From positions 1-64,000 of the forward strand of contig JAGYXB010000801.1 in the NCBI GenBank assembly GCA_022495005.1: a stretch of DNA of 64,000 nt. The letters run 5' to 3'. The position numbers and the translations under genes are program-made. This DNA is from Rhyacophila brunnea. Lineage: Eukaryota; Arthropoda; Insecta; Trichoptera; Rhyacophilidae. Positions 24,754 through 37,686 of this stretch are shown piece after piece (the first letter of the stretch is position 1; each line of letters starts with the position of its first letter). The notes under the pieces were generated by a model. That model was not told the DNA's origin. It did not search any database and saw only the letters and a program-made list of their open reading frames with translations.

Positions 24754-25144
24754 GGACGTGCCTACACTGGACGGGGCGGGGCTTTAAGGCGATCGTATTG
24801 TTGTGTCAAGTGTGTTCCAACGTTTCGACCTGGGAACACAGAAGATAAGTTCGATATAAGTTTAATTCTCGAGTGTGGAGAAATTTGTTAAAGAATATGT
24901 TATTTTCAATAGCTACGTCTGAATGCATTCACGTTTATCACGTAACCGAAACACGCGTTAAATTATTGGTAAGTAAGTAGTAGATACTTATTGACATTTC
25001 GGAGACTTTTATGGTATGGACTGTATTTAATGGTTTAACCGCCATTACGTCATTATCAAAATTCGGCTTCATAATCATCGTATATAGCGACTGGCTTTGC
25101 ATTTCTATCTTATAGGTACATTTTAGAGGTCAAAGTCAATAAAT

Positions 25145-25616
25145 TCAACAAAATAATTACAAAATAACTTTTTATATACAACGTTTTTAAATTTTCTGTT
25201 GAATCATATAAACTTGACTTGACTAGCTTAAACGATCAAAAAAATTTGTACTTGATAGAAATACTGAATAAATATACTGAAATGTCATTTTGACACTCCA
25301 TATTGATTTCCATTGTAACGCACGTATATATTATTAATATTAATAATTTAGTTGCTAGGACCCACATAGCAACCAATAATAGTTTTACTTTTTACGGATT
25401 CCTTCCGAAATAACTTTTCATACAAAACAGAATTAACTGAAAATTAAATCAATTCTACTTAAAGATGGCTAAAAGTATTAAAAAAATGCATTGGCAATTG
25501 CATTTTTCAAATGTCTAGCCAGTCGGGAAGTTAGTTAAAAATCGATTGCAAGATTTTTACCGGACAAACAACCACCGGACAAATAAGAATACGAGCTAAG
25601 AAAAACGTTGTAAAAT
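25145..25616 (+). repeat. Unclassified dispersed repeat, copy 1
   Basis: This stretch reappears in reverse orientation at about 46399-46850. Shared words include TTTTCTGTTGAATCATAT, AACAGAATTAACTGAAAATT, AAAGATGGCTAAAAG, TTAAAAATCGATTGCAAGAT and CCGGACAAATAAGAATACGA. No coding potential or terminal repeat was identified. Confidence 0.75.
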
Positions 25617-25699
25617 TGTGCATACGTAATATATTGAAAGATCCCGGTTTCCGTAGGATGAACAATAATAGGTAATATAGTTACATATTATTTAAAAAC

Positions 25700-26130
25700 A
25701 CAAAATACGGTAGCACCGAATGAAAATATCAATAACGATATGTCTTATTGGATACCGGTATTAATACCGATATCCGTTTAAACGTCCAAAAATTATCTTT
25801 CAAATCAATATAGCTATAAAAAATACTTTGATAACATTAATATTGTATAGAAAATAATATAATGGAAATGCTAACTCTTACAAATACCTTGAATATATTG
25901 AAGATTTTAACTAAAATATGCCCTCAAATAGGCTGGCTGTCAAAGAAGTTAATCGTCGAACCATAAATCGTCCATAGTCGTCAGTCAATAATTTTAGTCG
26001 TTGTTATTTTTTATGTTAATTTAAATATATATCGTTTCTGACTTTTTAAAACGGAAAATAATGGTATTTTCGATTTTTAAAATCGGTATTTCGGAATCCC
26101 GATTTTGAAATACCGGTATTGTAATCCCTA
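25700..26130. mobile_element. Degenerate copy of the TAGGGATTGCAATACCG hAT family
   Basis: The left side has ACCGAATGAAAATATCAATA and GATACCGGTATTAATACC. The right side ends AATACCGGTATTGTAATCCC followed by TA. The intact copies at 49533 and 54659 share these words. The left terminus is eroded and no target duplication was confirmed. Confidence 0.6.
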
Positions 26131-27306
26131 GCTTGTTTATTTGGTATACCCGCTACACACGAACTGGTCACAGAAGGAATTAGAGTAGTCTGCAGGATAA
26201 TGTTTTCATTCCAGGGAAATGTGGTCAGCCTAATCTCAGATGTTAGATGACAACTCGCTTTAGAATAAAAATAATATTAATACTTAGTGCTAGTGTGTGT
26301 ATTTCTTTCCGTTGTGTTTTGCTTGTAGGCGCACATTTTTCTATCGGTAGGTACACAAACGTAGCACAATTTTATTTAATAGACATTACATCTAGGGTTT
26401 ATTTACAATAACGGGATCTTGTACGATTTCTAAATCCCCAAATACCAATAGTTTTTCTTTTTTTGCGAAATACATTGAACAATACAGAAACATCGCTTTG
26501 TAATGTCATTATCGTTATCATTAGTGCGACAACTCTAAGTGGGTCTGTGCTTCTTTCACGTATTCGCAGCAGTCGCTTTCCAGTTCGGTACTCCAAATAT
26601 ACGGCAGTCATCAGTAACTCCATAATAGCGCGTGACCTGCTCTTGTACACCTATTTACGTGTTTATTGACGTTCGTATAGTGAGTGCATATGAACCAGCC
26701 ATTGCAGTGTTGCACTCATAGACTATAGATACATCTAGACGCCATCCGTTGCATTGCTAAAGCTACGTGCCGTGCGTTTGGTTTGTGGGCGAGCGAACGC
26801 ATTAGCCTACAAATGTTCGAGACCATAGACCATTTCGCTAGTGCTCGCCCAAAGTGCTCGCACTAGACGCTCAGAATTAAAATATAATTTTCTATTTTTT
26901 TACGTTATATAGTATTTTTAAGCGGTCAAAATGCAACCAATTAGGTAAAGATATCCATAATTTAGGTTATTTTAAAGAAACACTAGGTCACTGATATTAA
27001 AATAAATAATAATACGAGTATACAAATAAATTGTCACGAACATGTATCAACTTACCTATGAAACGTAATACCATCTTTTTGCTTATCAGTACGGCTACCA
27101 TATTTTAATACAACACGCAGAACCACCTTTCCTATTTAATTAACTAAACATATTTACCACTGACTTTATGTTTAACACAAAAAATAGCAAATTTAGCAAC
27201 ATGAACTCGCAGATTATCGACGCTGCGTGAAGCGATTCAGCACGATTTGCCTAATTGCTAATTGATCTGATCGCACTGCGCTTCATTCTTCGTACAGACT
27301 ATAGAG

Positions 27307-28654
27307 CAGGGGGGGGCAAACTTTTTGGATGGAGGGCCAAATTCAAGAATTCAAAATGAGTGGCGGGCCGCAAGTAAAATACCATTTTTAGATATACACT
27401 ATTTATTATCACGAAAAATAAACATTACAAAAAAATTAATTAGAAGAACGAAACTGTTTTTTTTAACATTTTTTAAATTCAGGTGTTAATTTTGTAGTTG
27501 ATATTCTCAAAACTGCTTGTAAATGGGCATCGGAGATATTTGATCGTAAAGAATTTTTATTGAGGTTCATGATCGAAAATGTTTGTTCACATATATAGGT
27601 TGATCCAAAAATAACGAACATTTTTCTTGCATAATCTTTAAGTTGGTATTTGGAGATTTCTTCACGACGATGCAATTCTCTTAAATCAGTGTCACACTGC
27701 AGATCAATAATCTTAAGTTGTAGCTCTGTCGGTACACCATGCCCCCCACATCTTGACGCGGGCCCCGAAGCCAGGGTCTTGGGCGGGCCCCCTACCTATC
27801 GCTATGGTTAAAGGCAGTCTGACGCTCTCCAGTATTGTTTTTCAAATGGTGTTCGAGGTCAAATAAAATTCAGTGTAATTTAGCGATTTTTTAACACAGT
27901 ATTTCTGAACACGTCCCAACAACTATATGTTTTAAAATGGTAATAAGTTAGAAGTAAGCTAGCGCCGCAGGCGACTTTTTTTTGCTATTAGAGCAAAATT
28001 AAGATGTGTGTTTATCTCATTTATCTGGTCGACCCGTCACGCTGGGCCCCCCTGAGCCCGGGCCCCTAGGCTAGAGCCCTGTCAGCTCCCCCCTTGTGGG
28101 GGCCATGCGGTACACTATCAATATCTATTGAAAATGGATTGCGTACTATTGCTAAACTTGTCTCAATTTTTTGGAAGTCACCAAATCTTTGTGAAAAATC
28201 GTCATTCAGAGCTTTAATAATTTTACCATATTATTCAAATTTATATTCTGGTATATTCAGCAACTTCAAAGTTGGAAAGTGGTCCACGTTGTTATTCGAT
28301 ATTTGTCGAAGGATTAACTTGAGTTTTAATTGAAATCCAATCAAACTTTTTACCATATCATGGGCATATATTTTTTTTCCTTGCAACGCGGAATTAAAAG
28401 TATTTAAATATGTCACGATGTTCAACGTCGAAAATATTGGTTACATAGTGTGAGACGAGACGCAAGGAAGACGTACCTACTGAGATAACACATTTACGAA
28501 ACAATAAATTCTTCAAATTTTAATCTATTGTCAATATTTCTTAAAAAATTATAAAAAAGTTATTCGTAATCAGAAGTACAATTAATGATGGCGGGCCGCA
28601 AAAAAATACCCGGCGGGCCACATGCGGCCCGCGGGCCGCAGTTTGCCCCCCCTG
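27307..28654 (-). mobile_element. hAT transposon remnant with transposase pieces
   Basis: The ends CAGGGGGGGGCAAACTTTTT and the reverse complement (GCAGTTTGCCCCCCCTG) are flanked by CTATAGAG (27299-27306) and CTGTAGAG (28655-28662), 7 of 8. On the minus strand 28425-28231 reads LNTFNSALQGK...DHFPTL, and 27675-27463 reads VIFGSTYICEQTFSIMN...HLQAVLRIST. Both resemble the GTF2IRD2/FAM200-like group of hAT transposases and the C-terminal dimerisation domain. The N-terminal zinc finger and most catalytic residues are absent, and a 370-bp element interrupts it, so it is inactive. GGGCCGC words near the ends are typical of this family. Confidence 0.85.
27738..28107. mobile_element. Nested 370-bp hAT-like MITE inside the transposase remnant
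   Basis: It starts CATGCCCCCCACA and ends TGTGGGGGCCATG. The exact 8-bp duplication CGGTACAC lies at 27730-27737 and 28108-28115. Taking it out leaves the two transposase pieces in an apparently continuous frame (SVPTELQLKIIDLQCD region), which confirms the boundaries. The ends are rich in GGGCCC words. Confidence 0.85.
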
Positions 28655-29460
28655 CTGTAGAGTGTAGACCTTAGCAATCAGATTGGCGCATATTTGGAGA
28701 TATGCAATATTTTTTTAATAAGCTGTCCACGTACAGTAATCCCAGGATTGAAAATTATGCGAAGGATTGCAAACCCTAATCGCTACGAGGGCAAAGCCCC
28801 AAAGCCCGTTTTACTATTATTACTTCGGTAAACATTAAGACGGTACTTCAGTGAAACGGCAAATAATTTTCAACTATAGGTGCGACGAAATTTCTGACTG
28901 GCTGGCAATCGGAGAGCGAAAGTCGAGCTGTGAACACGTCAATTCGTTTTGTGATGACGACGGGGGAATTAATTCTTAAATCGTGTAAAGATGACTAAAA
29001 AACGTTACCCATTTACTTGAAAAAGAAAAAATGTCAATGAATTTATTATTATTATTAGTAATAGAACAATAAACGTAACATTAAATGGACGCATGTTGAC
29101 TTTTTATGACAAATTATGTTTTTTTCTGCACGCGTCATTAGCACAAACTTCGATCGTTTTAGACCATGCCCAGCTGAAGTATAGTCTTAAATGGGTACCA
29201 AGTTAAAAAAAATACTTATTTATTTCACTCGACTCCATTGGTTAAAAATAATTTAAATTGCCCTCAATAAATTGATTTAAATTTAAACAATAATTTACGT
29301 AACATGTTACTATAATTGATTACATATTTCTTGTATGATTAATTTAAGATGTCCAGATGAGTAAACGAAGGTGAACTCAAACAGTGATTTCCGAAGTTGT
29401 TGCGTAGAGAGATCTATGGATTAAAACGACAGTAAAAAGTATGCGATTAATGGTCTAGAA

Positions 29461-29570
29461 CAGGGTAGGCGAACCTTTTTACGTAAACGTGCCAAAATTT
29501 CTCAAATATTATTTGTCGACTGTCTGGCGTGCCAAGCAGTTTTTCATGGGGATAACAATAAATAAATAAA
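29461..29570. mobile_element. hAT end fragment
   Basis: CAGGGTAGGCGAACCTTTTT, then GGCGTGCCAAGCAG, resembles the left end of the element at 52169 (CAGGGATGGCGAACATTTTT). No partner end was found nearby. Confidence 0.5.
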
Positions 29571-30152
29571 TTTTAATAATTCTTGAGAATCTATTTTTCA
29601 TCGTGTTTCTAGGTTATTTTGGTTCGTTACCCACAAATCCACAAGTTCGCGGTGCGGCTCCCTATGCAATTAAATATTTAATGTAATGTATATTCTTGAA
29701 AAGTATTTGCTGCTATTATTTATACAATGCGATCTGTCATCTATGCATGAATCGTCGTTTTCGTTTGCGCATCGATCGGTAAATAATATTAAAAAGCGAA
29801 AAAAACGCATGGCTATGTCATAAGTATTTTTTTAATATTATATATTATTATAATATTACCTGTAAAATATATTTTTTAAATTATTATAGGTATTTTTCTC
29901 TCTTCATCGTATCGTGTGAATTCAAAAAAGTTTGGATAACACTGAATTAAATTAATAAATTGATATGAGCGATGGAACAAATCTTGAAGTAATCTAAGTT
30001 GTTTGCCTTCGACTACTTAAATAATAAAATTGAATTGTTACGAGAATAATAATCGTCTGCACACAAGAGATAAAAAAATATTTAAAATGTTTATTTATAG
30101 ATATATATGTATAATTATATATATATATATGTACCTGAGAAGCCAAAGTATC
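29571..30152. other. Intronic DNA, nothing recognised
   Basis: AT-rich; an (AT)n tract lies at 30105-30130. No gene signal. Confidence 0.4.
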
Positions 30153-30155
30153 TTA

Positions 30156-30447
30156 GCCCGATCGCACATACAAACTCGTCTCGACTGCAATACGTCAAAT
30201 TTGTCGCTGTGATTTTGCCATTCACAAAACACACGCAACTTAATATACTGCCACACATAACGCCGGTGCGAATTTTTTGGTAGAAAAAACATCGGCGCAT
30301 GTGCAGAAGCTGTTTTATCATTCGTTTCAATTAACCGCGTTGCGTCACTGTCCCGGCATAGTCTCGCCGTTCGTGTGGAAGAGAGTTACAACATTGCGGG
30401 TGATTTTTGTCGACTCAGTCGAGACTATTTTTAATGTGCGACCAGGC
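30156..30447. mobile_element. Harbinger-like MITE, 292 bp
   Basis: The ends GCCCGATCGCACAT and reverse complement of GCCTGGTCGCACAT are flanked by TTA on both sides (30153-30155, 30448-30450). TCTCGACTG inside the left end pairs with CAGTCGAGA inside the right end. No transposase is present. Confidence 0.65.
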
Positions 30448-30450
30448 TTA

Positions 30451-33126
30451 CGCACTACGTAATATTGATTGATCACAGACGTTTCTTCTATACAAGGTGT
30501 CGAATATATCACAAAATCCGCACAATATAATGTTTCTTCTTGTCAATATTATTTTCCTTCTTGATAGCAGAAATACTATTTTTATTGGCAACAAAATAAT
30601 CCATGTTTTTATATACAACCGTTTTGTAAAGATAACAACCATATCCAATGCTTTACACTGATATTGTAAATCTGGCATTCAGATAAGATAAATGGAGTAT
30701 TCCGTATAACATATTCTTAGATAAGTTATACTGCACTATTTATTACAAATTGTGTTATAATTATAAGATTTCATTTATTAAATAATCGATTGATTTTACA
30801 ACATGTACTTAACACATATTTACACTAAAATAGAGTACAAAATAAACTTTGCCGACACCAAAAAACTGAGCCATATGATAGATATGATAATATTTAAGTG
30901 TTCAATTACTTATCCTTTTTTATATTTCAGTTTGAATACGTATTAGTTTTTTTTTAATATGTAGGTACCTATGCTATAACTTAACTACACTGTGGAAGTG
31001 TAACTTCTTTTGTGTGTTCAATAACAGTTATTAGAGTTTGTATGGCGTTTATAGCTTGTTGATTGTAAAATAACACTTGTGGGAGGATCACCGATTATCG
31101 AAAATCCAGCGAAAAAAAATCTTTTGTAGCTACAAGTGCAATATTATGAATTATTATGATATTGCTGTGTGGATCGCACGCAGTTGTATCTACGCATGCG
31201 ACAAAACGCTACGAGAGACTTTTAATATTCATTCTCACCCTTTAACCCACTGTGGCGCAATATTACGAATGCGCCTCGCTTTTCGTTACATTTTAGTTAC
31301 TTTGAAAGAATGCCCGAAAAGAAGTTTCAGTTAAAAAAAAAAAAAAAAACATTGTTATTACCCGGTAATCTGAAGGAGGATTGAAAAATCTTTACAAAAT
31401 TTTTAGAACCATAATAAAATGATGTCTGGCAATTGAGGTGGTGAATCATCGACACACAATATAGATAAGACAAAAAAAAATGATAAACTACCGATAAACA
31501 ATAATTAACAACTAAAAAAACATGTATATACCTCGGTGCCATAGCACGAGAAACATTTTTCTTATACGAATATCAAAAACAATAAATTGTTAGCTGATTT
31601 TCTTATTTAAGTTAGGTAGAGTTAATCACCATGCAGTGATACCGTAGGCGATTCGCGGGTGTATAACAATACCACTACAACTGCAAGGCACTCTTACTGT
31701 GCCCGTGGAGCAACCGTATACGCATTTACCTATACGTCAAATTACAACAAATTAATTTGTAGGAATATATAATCTTATATTAGAATTTACATGCTTTATA
31801 AAGGAATTTGTTTAAAACCCTGCACCACGCTTTCCAATTCCGGTACACCGGTTAGGATTTAGGAAGCTCTCTAGACTACTACTAGAACTAGAGTATAGGA
31901 TCAAGGTACTCAAATGTAACGTCTTAGAAACGACTATCTTGTTTCTTTTGGAAAAGTAACTGACACACAGGTATGTTTAAAGTGTTTGCGGTTTTGCAAA
32001 AAAAAAAATCGCAGTTAAAAATTCCGTGTAACAGTAACTGCAGCGAGTTAAAACTAAGCCAGTAAAAATGCGGTTGAGCCCATAATCAAATAAATGATAA
32101 CACAAATAAGCCGATAAAGGAATTTGATAAATGCTTCATCACATCACAGTAAACAAAAAAATACTTGGGCCAGATATCCGGATTATGACGACATTGTGAT
32201 AGTTTTATTATATTATACATAGGTAGACGAAAAGTGCTTGGTGGTAACATTAATATTACTCCTAATATTAGGTGCATATACGTACATACATACCTACTTG
32301 ATTATTGCCATGTCTTGAATATTTAATTTTGCAAATAAAAAATGGCACATTACCATTTAACCTCGACACATGGTAGCCACTAGCCAGATCAAAATATTTT
32401 GTTTACCATATTATCGTACAGTTTAATACTTCGTTCTCTCGTTTATAGGTATGTTGTTTTATGATTTATATTGTTTTTTTATTCATACTCTGTAAGTTGC
32501 TGACCTCAAATCGATAATTATTTTGCAAATGAAATGAATCTATAAAAAAATCAGAAGTAAATATAGGCTGTGAATTTTGTGATCGAAATATATTGTCTCG
32601 AGAAATTATCAGAAAACGGCAATCTCGAATTTCGAGAAATTAATTTTCCGAAATATCGAGAATTTTGGTATTTTATCATTGTCGAGTGGAATTCTGGGAC
32701 AGTATCTCATGCAATCGATCATCATGTATACAAATATGTAGCAGAATTATGCAAGTTAATCTTATTACACTTATTAGACAGCAGTTGCAAACGCTGTTTG
32801 ACTCATCAACGCACTACTCGGAAATATAAACATACTCTATGACAATTTCTTTCATTCAAATGCTGATTTCATTACCTGAATATGTTGTTAATTATACGTG
32901 TATATTAGATAATAATTTTATTTCAATTGTAAAATATATGCCTTGGTGTAAGACCCGACTGTGTTTAGTACGACACAATATATCTTAAGGAGACACAAAA
33001 CTTTTGATTAGTATCATAGACCGGAACTAACGCAACGAAATCACTTAAAAAATCACTAATCGGATAACAAATTACAGCTCGACATATCCCACGTGCATAT
33101 ACAAAGAAAACAAACACTGATCGCAC
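30451..33126. other. Intronic DNA, nothing recognised
   Basis: It includes an A18 run near 31332. The plus-strand open frame at 32570-32842 starts with ATG but shows no known domain. No terminal repeat pairs were noticed. Confidence 0.35.
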
Positions 33127-33392
33127 CCACGAAACTTTCCGCACGATGCCCTTGGTGATGTTGGTAGCAAACTTGATCAGCCATCCGGTGGTGGAAGGTG
33201 CGGGCGCAGAGACCTTCCTGGAGGGCGGCAGCGAGTTGGAGGGCGCCGCGACGGAGCCGACCTTCCGCCGCGGCGCCGCCCTCGGAGGCGAAGACGCCGC
33301 GGCCAGCGACTCCCGCCGCGGCGCCTTTGTCTTGCTCATCTTGCGCGTGGCGATCGCCGACAGCTCCTGCGCTAAGTTCTCCGGCAACATGA
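33127..33392 (-). CDS. SNF4Agamma: AMPK gamma, alternative basic Ser/Pro/Ala-rich exon
   Basis: The minus-strand block of 88 codons is strongly GC-rich in AT-rich surroundings. The acceptor is CTCCGGCAG|TC ATG and the donor is TCGTGG|GTGCGA. It enters in phase 1, or starts at the ATG at 33388-33390, and leaves in phase 0. The product begins MLPENLAQELSAIATRKMSK. It is rich in Arg, Ser, Pro and Ala and has repeated basophilic-kinase-like sites (RRESL, RKVGS, RKVSA, RKVSW). The upstream exon at 62060 ends in phase 1 and the downstream exon at 16753 starts in phase 0, so 62k-33k-16.7k is an open path. The 49k exon, ending in phase 0, cannot join it in frame. Assignment to AMPK gamma is by strand, position and phase; the residues alone do not identify a family. 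It may also be a separate first exon. Confidence 0.55.
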
Positions 33393-35633
33393 CTGCCGGA
33401 GGATGCCGTCGCAGGCACAGATTACCCGGATAAATAATAAAAAATATATATAAATCGCGATGGGTCAATCAACGGCCTTCAAACCGTGGGTCGCATAATT
33501 TAACAGCCAGTGGTGGCGATACCTGTTTCCGCAAACCGGTATATTCCAAGTGTTAAAATGCATAAATTATAAAATAAGTCTAATAAAAAGGGATCATCAG
33601 TACGATTTTTTTTATATTACAACACTAGATAAAGATTTCAGAAATTTTTTAGTAAGTAGGATATAGTTGATTTGGTAATGAAGTACTAAAATCTACTACA
33701 CTAACTACAAATACAAAATAAACTTTTTTTCTTTGATTAATTACGTACCTACTATTATTTGCAATTTTACGCGAGTGTTTATCTAAATAATAATGGCTCA
33801 CTGTATAAAAATTTCATCAATCAATTAAATAACAGTATCTAGTGCAAGCCGTTTTCTTATTATCTCATAATTACAGAATGTTAAATAAATCTCAGAACAC
33901 AAGTGTGAAGCTTACTACAAATAAACCAATATTTCGATAACTAAATGTGCTATTTACAAAGAAGGGGTTCCCCTTCAACATCTTGATTTATTATTTATTG
34001 ATTTACGGATATCTATACAAAAATGAAAAATATTAAAGTATTACGTGTTCGAATGGGTAAGTACCTACATATTTCTTTTTACTATCACTTTTTAAGTGGA
34101 AATGTTGTTAATGATTATTAATTATTGAGGTTACCGTTGCGTTTGTTTTGATTGATTGAATTACTTATAACTTGCGTTAGATTTTATTATTAATAACTAC
34201 CTATTAATATTTAATACACATCTACACATTCCAAACAGTCCGAAGTCTCTATTCTATAAAATGTAATTATTCTGTTAAGCTAGGTAACTGTATTCAAATT
34301 TGACCTATTTTGAACGAAGAATTTCTAAGAATATTGTATTTTTTAACGCAATAAAGTATTTTCTAGTGGAAGTACATAATATTATTATAGACATAGATTC
34401 GTAAACATTCAATTGATTTATTCGCATATATGGATTTTATATACATGATTAAATAGCGAATTAGCATTTTTTATATATACGTCGTATACAACTAACAAAA
34501 TACACAAATACAACAGTAAAACAGAGCACAAAGAACATAATAAAAATATCAGTTATAAAATACAAATTATCAATAAATTAGAAATTAAAAAAAGAAAAAG
34601 TACAATAGAATAAAATCAGACTGAACGGAACGTACTGAACATGTCAATAGACGAACTGTTCGAAAGAGAATGAAATTTCCGTATTGATTAATGAATAGAG
34701 AAGTTGACTTTACACAGTAGGAACGATAAAAAGAGTAAAACCACACACCAATGAGTAACAGTGTAAAATTAATATTTATAATTAATCGTAAAAGTAACTT
34801 TTGCTTTCAATTTTCGTATTCCAACTAAGTGTTTTGTATCAATTTAGAATGTCCTATTGTAACGGACGAAACTGTTCCCGATCACTACCAAAATAAGTAG
34901 AATAACTAGTAAATAAGATTAGTATGTTTTATTTTAGTAAAAATATATTTGCTATGCACCCTACCATTTTTTTTTCTATATATAAACGAAATGTCCAGCA
35001 ACACGTACCTACAGAGTTTCGGCCTATCCGGAGGCTTCTGCGTGGATTGATGATGCCTTGCGGATACCATTGTGATTTGCTCTGTAACTAGTTTATTTTT
35101 TCTTTTCTTTTGTCTTACTATCACTATATATGTAATAAATATATCTCGGCACATGGATATAATAATGTTCTGAAATCCAATATCCACAGAGCTTGCGGAA
35201 TATTGTGTACGCGTATATCTTTATTATTTATTCGCAAATTGTTGTGGCAAAAATGACATCCAAGAACGTTTCTTACGAATGTCATTCACGAGCTGTTCGC
35301 GAAGAAAAAAAATTCGGTGTATTTATTGAACTTTCCTGCACATTTAATATTGACATTTCCATTATTTTGTGAGGATCCTGACTAAAATTTGTTGGAAATC
35401 AGTGGCCGAGATAAGGAATGACTGCGGACAGTGGAGTGGGATACGCTCTTCAGCCTTCAAGCCAGCTATCAATAGATTCTTATCGTTTATTCGTTATTAG
35501 ATATGTACGATTCTGTTAATTTTTATAAGTATACTGACGATAATTATTATTATTATCATTCGCAGCAGGACAACGCCAACAGCTAAATGCAATAAAAATA
35601 AAATTTATGCTAAATATTTTCTTACTATAACAA
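33393..35633. other. Intronic DNA, nothing recognised
   Basis: AT-rich without exon-like composition. A hAT-like CAGTGGTGGCG at 33511 has no partner. Confidence 0.4.
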
Positions 35634-35868
35634 ATCGTCAGCAGAATGCAGCTTACTATTCTAACTCACATTTGAAATATTTCACAGAAGTGTTCTTTGA
35701 AGGTACTAATATAAACACATTTATGCATAATTTTTTTCATCAATAGTCCTACTGATGTATTCATTTATTTATACAAACAATACATAATTTAAGTAGGTTG
35801 TTTCAAAGACCTCCCGTCTAAATTATTTCAAATGTGAGTTAGAATAGTTCTGCATTTATAAGGGGGTT
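35634..35868. mobile_element. Foldback MITE, copy 1 (GTCAGC...AATGCAG family)
   Basis: The left arm TCGTCAGCAGAATGCAG...TCTAACTCACATTTGAAAT is mirrored by ATTTCAAATGTGAGTTAGAA and TAGTTCTGCAT at the right. The arms are about 70 bp, and a better copy is at 52600. No target duplication was defined. Confidence 0.6.
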
Positions 35869-36239
35869 GTTATTTGTTTGGTCAACTACCCCCGATTATT
35901 ACATATTCAGACGGTTGCTTTTGTATGTGAGATGTGATATTGTATGGGCAGTATTCAAGTAAAACACGCGTTGGTATTTATATATTTTTTTTTTCTTTTA
36001 TTTATATGGCACAAATCCACTAGTGATATTATACGGGAGATAGCATGAAGTTATACTAAACTATGTTTTACGTGTAAATGTTTATCGTGATCCCTTTTAA
36101 CTTGATATGCATATGATATAATATGTAACCTCTACATATTATATTGAAGGTCTCTAGACAACTGTCATTTCCGACTCGCTATTGTCTATGCTCTAAACAT
36201 GAGCACAGGCAATAGCGTGTCAGTTGTAGAGTTGGGTAA

Positions 36240-36830
36240 AACCTCTGCACATTCAGCTGACGAAATATTTCGTAAGTATAGCTGACACGCAAAACTCTGG
36301 TATTGTATGTGAAGCAGAGTATAAAACTGTGTCGTATTGCACTACTACAAAAATGTTAATATGCTTTGAAGTCATTTCACATTGCAGAATCATAATATAC
36401 TTACAAATTGAAACTAAGTGTACTTATAAGATTTATATGTCAGGAACGCGCTGTAGTACTGTGGCAAGGAATGGGCAATAGGAAGCTTGCCTGCTGTCGA
36501 GCTATGGCTGTATCGGCAAATATTTCGTAAGTATAGCTGACACGCAAAACTCTGGTATTGTATGTGAAACCGAGTATAAAACTATGTTAGTGTCGTATTT
36601 AACCAACACCAAAATATATGATTAAAAATTGAGACTTACTCGTATATAAGAATATTATTTAAGAAATAAAACTACAGAAATCCTAATTATATACTTCCAA
36701 CTTAGTGTACTTTAAGATTTATATGCCAATAACGCGCTGTAGTAATATGGCAAGGAACGGAGAACAAAGGAACGGAAGCTTGTATGCTGTTGAGATATGG
36801 TTGTATCAGCTTAGGTACTACGAAAATTTC
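36240..36830. repeat. Imperfect direct duplication, period about 280 bp
   Basis: AAATATTTCGTAAGTATAGC with TGACACGCAAAACTCTGG occurs at 36266 and again at 36518. AACGCGCTGTAGTA...ATGGCAAGGAA occurs at 36446 and again at 36730. The copies have diverged by scattered changes. An AATATTTCGTAAG-like word also links it to nearby foldback elements. Confidence 0.65.
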
Positions 36831-37686
36831 CAGGGCTGAGCACAAAAAAAATATGGTAGTTTTAAGACGAGCCAATACAACAAAATAACTCAAAGCTAAT
36901 GCAGGCTAATCAGGTGCAGAAAACCTGCATCTTTCGGATATATTTACGCAATAAAAATTATGATTTACTCCAACTAACAATACAGGGGATGGCAGAGGGC
37001 AGCAGGAGCGTATGTAGAAGGAAATTCTATCGGATAATAATGCCCCAGGTTAGTCGCCAAACTTCCATAGATGACATCACCACAAGAATTTAAATTAAGG
37101 CGATATATCTACCTACCAGAAAAAGGTAAAAGAAAAAAGACGAAGCTTGCAATTTGAGACATTTTCGAGCTTCAAAATTAAGACCATACCTAAATAAGAT
37201 TTGATATAAATAAAAAAGATTTCAAGTTATACAATTTTATATTCTTATAAAAATCTGTTTTTTAACAATTTAAAAAAAACTATGGATTAGTCAAAAATCT
37301 TCTCATTACAATATAAAAAATGTATTAAACTAAATTGCAATAATATGACCATAAAATAATATGTAATAGTAAGATGGGATTTTTTAACATTTTTTTTAAT
37401 TGTAAGATAATCTTTGACTTAAAATAAAAACATATTTATCTTTTTAATGTTTTTGGATACATATTTATTAACTAATACAGTTTAAATAAATTATAAATTA
37501 TCAAAAAAATGTCTCAAATTGCAAGCATTGTATTTTTCTGCTAGGTACTCGTACCTCTGGTAGGAAGAGGATTCGCCTAAATCTATAAAATCACAAATAA
37601 AATCGTGGCAAAGCGTAAAAGTAACCAAAGCATTACATCAACAGAAGAATATAATGTTCTTTTATTATTTACAAAATATAATATAG

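Noticed and set aside
24522..24848. Plus-strand open frame of 108 codons
   Set aside because: It passes straight through both arms of the hairpin at 24628-24753 and has no recognisable domain.
26700..26880. MITE with GGGCGAGCG/CGCTAGTGCTCGCCC ends
   Set aside because: Short imperfect pairing (GTGGGCGAGCGAACGC against GCTAGTGCTCGCCC) is visible, but ends and a target duplication could not be defined.
32570..32842. Plus-strand open frame of 90 codons
   Set aside because: It starts with ATG, but composition equals the AT-rich background and no motif, Kozak-like context or splice support was seen.
33146..33433. Plus-strand open frame of 95 codons
   Set aside because: It is the antisense shadow of the minus-strand exon at 33127-33392, which has acceptor and donor signals and compatible phase.
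36240..36830. CRISPR or satellite array
   Set aside because: Only two or three imperfect units of about 280 bp with no regular spacers; eukaryotic context.
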